Source of the DNA: Lacinutrix sp. WUR7
GTDB lineage: Bacteria; Bacteroidota; Bacteroidia; Flavobacteriales; Flavobacteriaceae
NCBI RefSeq assembly: GCF_016864015.1
Contig: NZ_CP045067.1
Span: 35,001-99,000 of the forward strand
Length of the DNA: 64,000 bases
Reading direction: 5' to 3'
The notes under the pieces were generated by a model, which searched no databases, was not told where the DNA came from, and saw only the letters and a program-made list of their open reading frames with translations. This document shows, one piece after another, positions 43,153 to 51,856 of the stretch (position 1 is its first letter; every line of letters begins with the position of its first letter). Position numbers and translations under genes: made by a program.

Positions 43153-44430
43153 TTAATCTACCCTTTTAAATGGTCTAATAATTAATCTAGCCGCTTTATC
43201 AAAGTTAATATAATTATACCCCCAATTAAAAAAAACAATCACTCTATTTCTAAACCCTACCAAAGACATCAGGTGAACAAACATCCAAACAAACCAAGCG
43301 AAAAATCCGCCAAACTTAAAACGTTTTAAATCCACAACCGCTTTATTCCTTCCAATAGTAGCCATAGAACCTTTATCCTTATATACAAATTCTTTTAGAG
43401 GTTTACCATTTATAAGATTCATTAAATTCTTACCAAGAAGTTCGCCTTGCTGAATTGCTGGTTGCGCAACCTGAGGATGTCCATTAGGATAGTCTACGGT
43501 TTTCATTAAGGCAATATCCCCTAAAGCAAAAATAGATGCATAGCCATTAATTTGATTATAGGTATTTACCAAGTAACGATTTACGCGTTCGGTTAGCACA
43601 TCTGCTTTTAATCCTTGAATAGGTCTTCCTGTGACACCTGCAGCCCAAATTAATGTTTCCGATTCTAATTTCAAATCTGAATTTGTCTTCACTGTTTTTC
43701 CATCATAATCCGTCACAAAAGTGTTGCAATGCACCTGCACGCCAAGATCCAGTAAAAACTTTTCCGCCTTTTTAGAAGCATGCTCACTCATTGGTGGCAA
43801 TACTCTTGAATTACCTTCTAACAGATGAATATTCATATCCTTAGGATTTAGATCTCTGTAATCTCTAGGAAGAATGTTGTTTTTAAGCTCCGCAATTGCA
43901 CCAGCTAACTCTACTCCTGTTGGTCCACCACCAACAATAACAAAGTTTAAAAAAGATTTTCTATCACTATCGGAACTAGAAATAGCCGCTTTTTCTAAAT
44001 TTTGAAGCATTAAACTTCTAATATCTAAAGCTTGCGGAATGGTTTTCATGGCCATACTATATTTTTTAACAGCAGCGTTACCAAAATAATTTGTTTTGGT
44101 ACCAGTAGCAATCACCAAATAATCATAGCTCAAATTTCCAATATTGGTTTGAATAGATTTCGTTTCCGGAAAAATCTGTTCTACTTCGGCGTACCTAAAA
44201 AAAGCATTTTCATGTTTCTTAATAATTTTCCGTAAAGGATATGCAATAGAATCTGGCTCTAATCCGGCACTAGACACTTGATATAATAAAGGCTGAAAAG
44301 TATGGTAATTACGCTTATCTATTAAAACGACTTGTACTTTTTTATTTTTTAAAGACTTAGCTAGTTTAACTCCAGCAAAGCCACCACCAACAATAACAAT
44401 TCTAAGGTTTTTTGACTCAGGAATATTCAT
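43153..44430 (-). CDS. Type II NADH dehydrogenase-like oxidoreductase
   Basis: A 425-aa flavoprotein of the NDH-2 family. FAD motif VIVGGGFAGVKLAKSL near 12-27, second dinucleotide motif FVIVGGGPTGVELAGAIAEL near 163, and IFALGDIALMK near 300, followed by AQPAIQQGELLGKN. The C-terminus (VHLMSLVGFRNRVIVFFNWG) holds hydrophobic or amphipathic helices that attach NDH-2 to the membrane. It should oxidise NADH and reduce quinone without pumping protons. Single gene. Confidence 0.88.
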   Translation of the reverse strand: MNIPESKNLRIVIVGGGFAGVKLAKSLKNKKVQVVLIDKRNYHTFQPLLYQVSSAGLEPDSIAYPLRKIIKKHENAFFRYAEVEQIFPETKSIQTNIGNLSYDYLVIATGTKTNYFGNAAVKKYSMAMKTIPQALDIRSLMLQNLEKAAISSSDSDRKSFLNFVIVGGGPTGVELAGAIAELKNNILPRDYRDLNPKDMNIHLLEGNSRVLPPMSEHASKKAEKFLLDLGVQVHCNTFVTDYDGKTVKTNSDLKLESETLIWAAGVTGRPIQGLKADVLTERVNRYLVNTYNQINGYASIFALGDIALMKTVDYPNGHPQVAQPAIQQGELLGKNLMNLINGKPLKEFVYKDKGSMATIGRNKAVVDLKRFKFGGFFAWFVWMFVHLMSLVGFRNRVIVFFNWGYNYINFDKAARLIIRPFKRVD

Positions 44431-44560
44431 AAATGAAGACTAAAAATTAGGAAAACAAAGGTACAAAATTAGCCTCTTAAACACTACTTTTAAATATTCT
44501 TAATCTTATATTGTAACGTTTTTAAATTAATGCTACTTATAGAGTAACTAAACCACCAAA

Positions 44561-45055
44561 TTGAATAAAGAGTTAGAACATAGTTTTGTAGAGCAACTTG
44601 AAAAACATCAAAACATTGTACATAAAGTTTGTAGGTTATATACCAACAATCAAGATGCACATAATGATTTGTTTCAAGAAATAACCATACAGCTTTGGCG
44701 TGCATTCCCTAAATTTAGAGGTGACGCTAAATTTAGTACATGGATGTATCGCGTTGGACTAAACACTGCAATTACACTGTATAGAAAAAGTAAACGCAGA
44801 GTAAGCACACAAGACTTTGACGCTATACAGTTTAAAATTAAGGCCGATGAGTATGATGATACAGAAGAAGAACAATTAAAGCTACTATACAAAGCGGTGC
44901 ACCAATTAAACGACATTGAAAAAGCACTTGTCTTTTTATACTTAGAAGACAAAAACTACAGAGAAATTAGTGAAACAATGGGAATTAGTGAAGTAAATGC
45001 AAGAGTGAAAATGAATAGAGTGAAAAACAAATTAAGAACCATTTTAAATCCGTAA
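44561..45055 (+). CDS. ECF-type RNA polymerase sigma factor (TTG start)
   Basis: A 164-aa sigma-70 family protein. Region 2 (about 20-88): VCRLYTNNQDAHNDLFQEIT and FSTWMYRVGLNTAI; region 4 (about 110-160): IEKALVFLYLEDKNYREISE, then EVNARVKMNRVKNKLR. The only sensible start is TTG 44561: an in-frame stop lies at 44549, and no ATG occurs before region 2. The next gene (4 nt later) codes for a membrane protein and is the likely anti-sigma or partner. Confidence 0.88.
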   Translation: MNKELEHSFVEQLEKHQNIVHKVCRLYTNNQDAHNDLFQEITIQLWRAFPKFRGDAKFSTWMYRVGLNTAITLYRKSKRRVSTQDFDAIQFKIKADEYDDTEEEQLKLLYKAVHQLNDIEKALVFLYLEDKNYREISETMGISEVNARVKMNRVKNKLRTILNP

Positions 45056-45059
45056 AACT

Positions 45060-45704
45060 ATGGATGAATTAGAATTATTAAAAAAAGACTGGAAGAAAGA
45101 GGGTACAGCACGTTATCCTAAACTTTCGTATAATGAAATCTACAGTATGATATTGAAGAAATCTTCTTCAATAGTAAAATGGATTTTTATAATAAGTATA
45201 CTAGAATTTGCTTTTTGGCTAATTTTTGCAACCATTATTAAAACAACTAGAAACAGTGATCAGATTACAAGCCTGGAATCTAGCACACTATTCATAGTGC
45301 TTTCTGTTATTTCATATTCCGTTTTAGGGTATTTCTTTTATAAGTTTTATATAAACTATAGAACAATAAACAGTACAGATAATACTACCAAATTAATGGA
45401 GAACATACTTAAAACCAGACGCACCGTTAAACAGTATGTTGGTTTTAATTTAGCATTTATGGTATTTAGTATCATTGTAATGCTGCCTTACGCTATTAAT
45501 CATGATGCACGTACTAAATCTCTCATTGAAAAAGCTACTGCAAATGGTGACGTTTTTAAGTTTTACGCCGGCATGGCATTAGGAGTCTTTCTTGTATTAG
45601 TAGTTACCGTAGGTGTTTTACTACTGTTCTACTACTTAGTATATGGTATTCTATTAAAACGATTAAATAGAAATTACAAAGAATTAAAAAAATTAGAATT
45701 TTAA
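45060..45704 (+). CDS. Membrane protein paired with sigma factor
   Basis: A 214-aa protein with a cytoplasmic N-terminus (MDELELLKKDWKKEGTARYP) and about four membrane helices (near 38, 75, 133 and 178). Starts 4 nt after the sigma gene. Flavobacterial proteins in this position with the start DELELLKKDW are generally thought to be anti-sigma partners; binding through the N-terminal helix is an inference. Confidence 0.72.
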   Translation: MDELELLKKDWKKEGTARYPKLSYNEIYSMILKKSSSIVKWIFIISILEFAFWLIFATIIKTTRNSDQITSLESSTLFIVLSVISYSVLGYFFYKFYINYRTINSTDNTTKLMENILKTRRTVKQYVGFNLAFMVFSIIVMLPYAINHDARTKSLIEKATANGDVFKFYAGMALGVFLVLVVTVGVLLLFYYLVYGILLKRLNRNYKELKKLEF

Positions 45705-45706
45705 AT

Positions 45707-46516
45707 TTACTCCTTAACTTTCCATTTACGTTTCTTATTAAGCTCTTCTTGTAAAGCAAGTTCTTTTTGTGGTATAACTTTTAAGAAGGAAGGATGTTGC
45801 TCTATAGCATATTCTATTTTTTCAACAATACTTGCAATGCTCTCGTTTTCATAATCAATATGTAAAGGTTCTTTGATTTCAAAAGACTGCATGATATTTT
45901 TCTTTTTAATACGTAATCCTTTCTTATCAAAGCTACGTCTAAAACCATCAATCACTATTGGCACAACAATAGGTTTGTATTTCTTAATAATATGTGCTGT
46001 ACCTTTTCTAATAGGCTTAAAAGGCGTTGTTGTTCCTTGCGGAAAAGTAATAACCCAACCATCATCTAATGCTTTACTAATATTAGAGATATCACTCATT
46101 TTTACTTGTCTGTTTATATTTTCGCCTTTAGCTCTCCAGGTACGTTCTATACTAATAGAACCAACATAAGCTAATATTTTAGGCAACAAACCAGCACTCA
46201 TGGTTTCTTTTGCAGCTACATAATATAAATTCAATTTAGGATTCCATAGGTATCCAATATTTTTTATAGAATCGTCTCGATCACTTAAACTCGCGTTAAA
46301 TACATGAAACATTGCAACTACATCTGCAAAATAGGTTTGGTGGTTAGAAATAAACAAAACGTTTGTATCTGGAAGTTTTTTAATAATCTCGGAACCTTCA
46401 ATTTGCAGTTCATTAAATCCACGAAATCGTCTATGTGAAATCGCTCCTAAAATACGAATCAGCCATTTTTTAATAAAAAGATTATGACCAAAAGGATTTT
46501 TATCAAATAAACCCAT
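45707..46516 (-). CDS. 1-acyl-glycerol-3-phosphate acyltransferase family
   Basis: A 269-aa PlsC-type acyltransferase. Catalytic motif NHQTYFAD near 59-66 (H-x4-D), second motif ITFPQGTTTPFKPIRKG near 155, and a VVPIVIDGFRRSFD region. Motif 2 is FPQGT rather than the usual FPEGT, a change seen in some family branches. It acylates lysophosphatidate or a related lipid at the inner membrane. Ends 2 nt from the convergent sigma-partner gene. Confidence 0.88.
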   Translation of the reverse strand: MGLFDKNPFGHNLFIKKWLIRILGAISHRRFRGFNELQIEGSEIIKKLPDTNVLFISNHQTYFADVVAMFHVFNASLSDRDDSIKNIGYLWNPKLNLYYVAAKETMSAGLLPKILAYVGSISIERTWRAKGENINRQVKMSDISNISKALDDGWVITFPQGTTTPFKPIRKGTAHIIKKYKPIVVPIVIDGFRRSFDKKGLRIKKKNIMQSFEIKEPLHIDYENESIASIVEKIEYAIEQHPSFLKVIPQKELALQEELNKKRKWKVKE

Positions 46517-46566
46517 AAATATGTTTTGCTTTTTAATTAGAATACAAATGTAATAAAACTAAGCCT

Positions 46567-47208
46567 TTACAAGACTAGTTTTAACAAGTCTTTAATTTCG
46601 CTTAGCATCATTGCCGTTGCCCCCCAAACCACATGATTATTAAGCTGGAAAGCTGGAACATCCACATCTTCTTCATAAGACGTTGAAACCGTTTTGGTTA
46701 TCACATTTCGCTCATCTAAAAAATGAGCAAGAGATACTTCTATGATAGCCTCCACTTCACTTTCTTGCTTAACAAAATGAGGTGTCGTATTACTATAACC
46801 AATAAAAGGCTGCACATAAAAGTTACTTGGCGGAATATACACTTGTGTTAAAGCCTTTAGGGTTTCAATAGTATGCATTGGTACTCCAATTTCTTCTTCA
46901 GTTTCCCGTAAAGCGGTGTGCTTCAAATCACTATCTTCCTCTTCTACTTTACCCCCAGGAAAACCTACTTGCGCAGAATGGACCCCTTTATAGGTTTTTC
47001 TTAAAATTAAAACAAACTTTGTTTCTTGTAGTGAATCCGGATAAAACAATGCAAAAACGGCAGATTGTTTCGCGTTTTTTATTTTGCCTTGTTGCTCCTT
47101 TAAAAGTGCTTCTCTAAAAGGAGGCGACATTTTAAATTGCGATGCTTCGGCTGGAAGTGCTAAATTGCTTATTTTTGATGTTGCTTTTAAAAACTGATTA
47201 AAATTCAT
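46567..47208 (-). CDS. NUDIX hydrolase, CoA-pyrophosphatase type
   Basis: A 213-aa protein. NUDIX box: GFPGGKVEEEDSDLKHTALR then ETEEEIG, near 83-110, preceded by the UPF0035 stretch HSAQVGFPGG that marks CoA and other dinucleotide-pyrophosphate hydrolases. It probably cleaves CoA or acyl-CoA to phosphopantetheine and 3',5'-ADP. Its start codon lies only 2 nt from that of the divergent cyclophilin gene, whose promoter sits inside this reading frame. Confidence 0.88.
   Translation of the reverse strand: MNFNQFLKATSKISNLALPAEASQFKMSPPFREALLKEQQGKIKNAKQSAVFALFYPDSLQETKFVLILRKTYKGVHSAQVGFPGGKVEEEDSDLKHTALRETEEEIGVPMHTIETLKALTQVYIPPSNFYVQPFIGYSNTTPHFVKQESEVEAIIEVSLAHFLDERNVITKTVSTSYEEDVDVPAFQLNNHVVWGATAMMLSEIKDLLKLVL
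47146..47177 (+). promoter_or_regulatory. Cyclophilin promoter inside the NUDIX gene
   Basis: TTCG (47146-47149), 20-nt spacer, TATTTTTG (47170-47177). The -7 box is a full consensus match, 33 nt before the cyclophilin ATG; the -33 box has one mismatch. It lies within the first codons of the divergent NUDIX gene. Confidence 0.5.
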
Positions 47209-47210
47209 CT

Positions 47211-47918
47211 ATGCGACTTATATTATTATGTGTTATGTGTTTCCTTTTTCTGAATTGTGAAGATAAAAAAACAGATACAAAGAAGCCTTCAAAAATAGTT
47301 CAAAATACTTCCGAAGAAAAAAAAGTCGCTAAAAAAGATTCTGTAATAGAACCCGTAAGAGAGTTTCCGCTGCTAACAGATGAGAATGCTATGGAGTTCT
47401 TTTTAGAATATGAAAAGCATAACAAAGAAAATAAAGTTAGAATCTCTACCCATTTTGGAGATATAGACATCCTACTCTATGATAAAACGAAATTTCATCG
47501 TGCAAATTTCATCTTTCTAACCAAACAAGGCTATTTTGATAACACACAGTTTTACCGAATTGTAAATAACTTCATCATTCAAGGTGGTAACACTGATGAT
47601 CCTAAAGTAAAACGAAAAAGAAAAAAAATAGGTAAATATTTGCTTCCAACAGATACTAAACGCGGATACAAACATGACCGAGGATCTTTAAGCATGCCAA
47701 GCGGAGCCATTGAAAACCCGTATAAACTAGCTTCTCCATATCAGTTTTTTATTGTTCAGAAAAAAGATGGCGCATATCACTTAGATGGCGATTATACCAT
47801 TTTCGGAAAAGTTATTCGCGGCATGGATGTCGTAGATGAAATAGCAAAACAAGAAACCGACAATGCAGAATGGCCTTTACACAATGTATATATTACAAAG
47901 GTAGAAATTATCGAGTAG
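47211..47918 (+). CDS. Cyclophilin-type peptidyl-prolyl isomerase lipoprotein
   Basis: A 235-aa lipoprotein: MRLILLCVMCFLFLNCEDKK with lipobox Cys16. Cyclophilin domain about 75-235: FHRANFIFLTKQGYFDNTQF, YRIVNNFIIQGGNTDD (active-site Arg, Gln), RGSLSMPSG, SPYQFFIV, YTIFGKVIRGMDVVDEI. It speeds prolyl isomerisation outside the cytoplasm. Divergent from the NUDIX gene with a 2-nt gap between start codons. Confidence 0.93.
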   Translation: MRLILLCVMCFLFLNCEDKKTDTKKPSKIVQNTSEEKKVAKKDSVIEPVREFPLLTDENAMEFFLEYEKHNKENKVRISTHFGDIDILLYDKTKFHRANFIFLTKQGYFDNTQFYRIVNNFIIQGGNTDDPKVKRKRKKIGKYLLPTDTKRGYKHDRGSLSMPSGAIENPYKLASPYQFFIVQKKDGAYHLDGDYTIFGKVIRGMDVVDEIAKQETDNAEWPLHNVYITKVEIIE

Positions 47919-47948
47919 TTGCTGCAAGAGGATGTTGAATAATTATTT

Positions 47949-47988
47949 CACAGAGATTCACCGAGACTCACAGAGTCCCACGAAGAAA
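47949..47988. repeat. Four-unit 10-nt degenerate tandem repeat
   Basis: Consecutive units CACAGAGATT, CACCGAGACT, CACAGAGTCC, CACGAAGAAA, each starting CAC and mostly GAG at position 5-7. Intergenic, between the cyclophilin and peptidase genes. Similar CACAGAG-type runs are known between genes in Bacteroidota; function unknown. Confidence 0.55.
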
Positions 47989-48140
47989 CTCTAACCAAAT
48001 TAGAAATTTTTTAATATTATTTCAATACTGTATGCTACTTATTGCATACTGCGACTGCATACCGAATACTAAAAAAACGAATATTAAATAGTACTGCAAT
48101 CAATCTAGCAATCTGTATCTTTAAAACCTTAAACCAATAA

Positions 48141-50300
48141 ATGAAAATGAAAAAACCCCAACCTTTGCAATACATAAAAGCAATAGGCATCTTCGCTTTA
48201 ATTACGTTTACCAATTGCAAACAAGAAGAAAAACAAGACCCTACAAAAATGAGCGAAAATATATTAACACAAGAATGGACTGGTCCGTATCAAGGCGTTC
48301 CCGCTTTCGATAAAATGAAAGTTACAGACATTAAAGAAGCTATAGAATTTGGGATGACCGAAAGCCTAGCAGATATTGACGAAATAGCAAATAATACCGA
48401 AGCACCAACCTTCACCAATACCATTGCTGCTTTAGAAGCTTCCGGAAAAACATTAGATAGAGTGTTTAACTACTACGGCATTTTAAGTAGTAATATGTCT
48501 TCGCCAGCATTTAGAAGTATTCAAGCAGAATTAGCTCCGGAATTATCGGAATACAGTTCTAAAATAACACAAAACGAAAAACTTTTCCAACGTATTAAAG
48601 CCGTTTATGATGCATCGCAAGTAACACCATTAGAACCACAAGAACAACGTGTTGTAGATCTTACTTATAAAAAGTATGAGATGAATGGCGCCAACCTAGA
48701 TCCTGCAAAAAAAGAACGTTACGCAGCTATTAACAAAGAACTTTCGTCTTTATACAATACGTTTTCAGACAACGTTTTGCATGACGAAGAGAATTATGTG
48801 ACCTATTTAAATGCAGATCAATTAGATGGTTTATCGGAAGGTTTTATAAAATCCGCAGCAAAAATAGCTACAGATAAAGGGCAAGATGGTAAATACGCCA
48901 TTACAAACACAAGATCTTCTATGGATCCTTTTCTTACCTACGCTACCAATCGTGCATTGCGTAAGCAGGTTTGGGAACACTATTATTCTAGAGGAGATAA
49001 CGGAGACGAGTTTGACAACAATGCTATTATAGCACAAATATTAAAATTACGTAAAGAGCGTGTCGCTTTAATGGGATATACCAATTATGCGGAATGGCGT
49101 TTACAAGATAGAATGGCAAAAACGCCAGAAAACGCTATGAATTTAATGATGGCTGTTTGGCCTGCTGCAATTGCTAGAGTTGCAGAAGAGGTTGCAGATA
49201 TGCAAACCGTTGCCAATGATAATGGAGATAACATTACAATAGAACCTTGGGATTATCGCTTTTATGCTGAAAAAGTAAGAAAAAAGAAATACGATCTGGA
49301 TAGTGATGAAGTAAAACAATATTTACAATTAGATAAATTAACGGAAGCATTATTCTTTACTGCCGAAAAGTTATTTAACTATAAATTCACTACTGTTAAA
49401 GAAGGTACTGTTCCTGTATTTCAGGAAGATGTACATGTTTGGGAGGTTACCGACAAAGACTCAGGAAAACATATTGGCCTATGGTATTTAGATCCTTTTG
49501 CGCGTGAAGGAAAACGCTCTGGTGCTTGGGCTACAACCTACAGGAGCTATACTAATTTTGAAGGCGAAACCAATGTACTTGCATCTAACAATTCTAACTT
49601 TGTAAAACCTGCGCCAGGAGAAGCTGTGCTTGTTTCGTGGGATGATGCTACTACATTCTTTCATGAATTCGGACATGCATTACACTTCTTTTCTTCTAAC
49701 GTAAAATACCCTACTTTAAACGGAGGCGTTAGAGATTATACCGAGTTCCAATCGCAATTATTAGAACGTTGGCTATCTACAGATCAAGTCATTAATAAGT
49801 TTCTAGTCCACTATAAAACAGGAGCACCTATTCCTGCGTCTTTAGTTACAAAAATTAAAAAAGCGGCTACCTTTAATCAAGGATTTGGTACCACAGAATA
49901 TTTAGCTTCTGCTCTAATAGATATGAAATTACATCTTGCAGATCCAACAGATATAGATATTGATGCTTTTGAAAGAGAAACTTTGGCGGAATTAAAAATG
50001 CCTAAAGAATTACCAATGCGTCATAGAACACCACACTTCGGACATGTTTTTTCTGGGGAAGGATATGCAACCGCGTATTATGGTTATATGTGGGCAGATG
50101 TTTTAACTAGCGATGCTTCGGAAGCTTTTGCGGAAGCTCCTGATGGTTTTTACGATAAAGAAACAGCAGACAAACTAGTGAAATATTTATTTGCTCCTAG
50201 AAATGCTATGGATCCTGCGGAAGCATATCGATTATTTAGAGGTCGTGATGCTAAAATTGAAGCATTAATGAAAGACAGAGGTTTTCCTATTACGGAATAA
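48141..50300 (+). CDS. M3-family metallopeptidase lipoprotein
   Basis: A 719-aa zinc peptidase of the thimet oligopeptidase / peptidyl-dipeptidase Dcp family. The N-terminus (YIKAIGIFALITFTNCKQEE) looks like a lipoprotein signal with Cys27. Zinc motif FFHEFGHALH near residue 505-514 (HExxH), third ligand Glu in YTEFQSQLLERW. Late motif YAYY-type GEGYATAYYGYMWADV. Such enzymes trim short peptides in the periplasm. Start could also be the ATG two codons on (48147). Confidence 0.93.
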   Translation: MKMKKPQPLQYIKAIGIFALITFTNCKQEEKQDPTKMSENILTQEWTGPYQGVPAFDKMKVTDIKEAIEFGMTESLADIDEIANNTEAPTFTNTIAALEASGKTLDRVFNYYGILSSNMSSPAFRSIQAELAPELSEYSSKITQNEKLFQRIKAVYDASQVTPLEPQEQRVVDLTYKKYEMNGANLDPAKKERYAAINKELSSLYNTFSDNVLHDEENYVTYLNADQLDGLSEGFIKSAAKIATDKGQDGKYAITNTRSSMDPFLTYATNRALRKQVWEHYYSRGDNGDEFDNNAIIAQILKLRKERVALMGYTNYAEWRLQDRMAKTPENAMNLMMAVWPAAIARVAEEVADMQTVANDNGDNITIEPWDYRFYAEKVRKKKYDLDSDEVKQYLQLDKLTEALFFTAEKLFNYKFTTVKEGTVPVFQEDVHVWEVTDKDSGKHIGLWYLDPFAREGKRSGAWATTYRSYTNFEGETNVLASNNSNFVKPAPGEAVLVSWDDATTFFHEFGHALHFFSSNVKYPTLNGGVRDYTEFQSQLLERWLSTDQVINKFLVHYKTGAPIPASLVTKIKKAATFNQGFGTTEYLASALIDMKLHLADPTDIDIDAFERETLAELKMPKELPMRHRTPHFGHVFSGEGYATAYYGYMWADVLTSDASEAFAEAPDGFYDKETADKLVKYLFAPRNAMDPAEAYRLFRGRDAKIEALMKDRGFPITE

Positions 50301-50326
50301 AAGAAGACACGTAAATAAATAAGTAA

Positions 50327-50370
50327 GATTCGGAGCATGTTTTATACAACGCTCCGAATTTTTATTTTTA
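50327..50370 (+). terminator. Intrinsic terminator after the M3 peptidase
   Basis: ATTCGGAGC (50328-50336) pairs with GCTCCGAAT (50351-50359), 14-nt loop, then a T-rich tract. Confidence 0.8.
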
Positions 50371-50423
50371 AGGTAAAGGCACTTCATTTTAACTAAAGAG
50401 AGAAAGGAATACAGACTACCTTT

Positions 50424-51041
50424 CTAAATAGCCTCCGACTGTTTTTTATATAAGTTAGGTAAACTAATTTTAAATTTAACCGCAATTAGCCTTACTATCA
50501 TAACAACTACTCCTGCGATAACAAAAACAAAATCATTCTCTATTGGAAATTTTCGTATTAAAAAATAAGTAAGTCCTCCAAGAATACAAGCCGTGGCATA
50601 AATCTCTTTTCTAAAAATTACAGGAATTTCATTACATAAAATATCTCGTATAACTCCTCCAAAACATGCAGAAATAGTACCAAGCGCAATACAAATTATA
50701 GGATGTAGTCCTGCCGAAAGTCCTTTTTCTATTCCAACAACGGTATACAAACCAATTCCAATAGTATCAAATAAAAACAACGATGTTCTTAAGTAATTAA
50801 TCTTACTTCTAAAAAGTATCGTCAAAAAGGTAGTAACCAATATCACATAGGTAAAGGTCATATTGGTCATCCAAGCAACTGGTGTTTGCCCAATAAGAAT
50901 ATCACGTAAAGTACCTCCTCCTACTGCGGTTACAAATGCAATGATAAGAATCCCAAAAGGATCCATTCTTTTGTTCATAGCGATTAGAACTCCAGAAATA
51001 GCAAAGGCAATGGTTCCTAAAATATCGATGATATAAAACAT
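50424..51041 (-). CDS. TRIC-type (UPF0126) cation channel family
   Basis: A 205-aa membrane protein with seven helices made of two related halves, shown by GGGTLRDILIGQTPVAWM (near 41-58) and GGVIRDILCNEIPVIF (near 125-140). These glycine-kinked motifs define the UPF0126/TRIC family of trimeric potassium-type channels. Substrate ion not tested in most bacteria. Single gene. Confidence 0.9.
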   Translation of the reverse strand: MFYIIDILGTIAFAISGVLIAMNKRMDPFGILIIAFVTAVGGGTLRDILIGQTPVAWMTNMTFTYVILVTTFLTILFRSKINYLRTSLFLFDTIGIGLYTVVGIEKGLSAGLHPIICIALGTISACFGGVIRDILCNEIPVIFRKEIYATACILGGLTYFLIRKFPIENDFVFVIAGVVVMIVRLIAVKFKISLPNLYKKQSEAI

Positions 51042-51105
51042 AGTTTTTTTTTGTATTATGAAATCTTTCTACAATAGCGATTACTATCGAGATAGGTAAA
51101 ACAAC

Positions 51106-51822
51106 TTACATGGTTTGCGTATAATAATTATAGTCTTTAATAACAATCTCCACAAAATCAATTGGTTTTTCTGTTGGAATTACTTGCATTACATTCACAA
51201 TTCTATCAAATAATTGTATAATAACATGATGCTGTCCGTTGCGTTTTGCATTTTCATACATATTTTTAATGGTCTCCATTTCCGTATCGGTAAAAATGGT
51301 TACCTGGCTATATTTAGGCACATAATTAGATTCCAAGTCTTTTAAAATAGTGTCCTCTAAACTTATGTTACGCTTTTCACTAATTACTGTCGTCCCAGCT
51401 GCAATATCTCCTACTCGTTGTCCATTACCTCTTATTAAAATAGTAAATACTGCTACTCCTCCAGAAGTTAAAACGACATCAACAAGACGTAAAATCCATC
51501 GTACAAAATAATTAGAAAAGCCTGCTTTTGAACCGTCTAGTTTCACCACACGTGTTTTCATAGCGTACTTCCCGATGGTTTTTCCGTCCCAAAAAGTTTC
51601 CAACAGCACATAATATAGAAAAGCGGGTAAAGATACTAATAAATATAAGGCCCATAAATCGCCCATATCCAAATCCAAACTTATTAAAAGCAGGATTACA
51701 AGCATTAAATACAAGAAAATCACAAAACTATCAATAAGATAACCCAGCATTCTATCGCCTATATTTGCAACGTTTTGATTTATAACAACATTTTGAGCCG
51801 TTTCAATTTGAAATTCTTCCAT
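51106..51822 (-). CDS. RDD-family membrane protein
   Basis: About 238 aa from ATG 51822 (MEEFQIETAQNVVINQNVAN); earlier in-frame starts would run into the divergent SpoIIM-like gene. RDD domain: IGDRMLGYLIDSFVIFLYLM (Arg-Asp pair), FWDGKTIGKYAMKTRVVK, RWILRLVDVV, GQRVGDIAAGT. Three to four membrane helices, with a soluble tail from about 150. Divergent by 34 nt from the SpoIIM/DUF4129/DUF4350/MoxR/DUF58 operon, a pairing that is widespread in Bacteroidota. Confidence 0.9.
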   Translation of the reverse strand: MEEFQIETAQNVVINQNVANIGDRMLGYLIDSFVIFLYLMLVILLLISLDLDMGDLWALYLLVSLPAFLYYVLLETFWDGKTIGKYAMKTRVVKLDGSKAGFSNYFVRWILRLVDVVLTSGGVAVFTILIRGNGQRVGDIAAGTTVISEKRNISLEDTILKDLESNYVPKYSQVTIFTDTEMETIKNMYENAKRNGQHHVIIQLFDRIVNVMQVIPTEKPIDFVEIVIKDYNYYTQTM

Positions 51823-51856
51823 ATTTTCTTTTCTTTGAAAGCAAACTACACCTCCT

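Noticed and set aside
47949-47988. CRISPR array
   Set aside because: Units are 10 nt without spacers, and no cas genes occur in the window.
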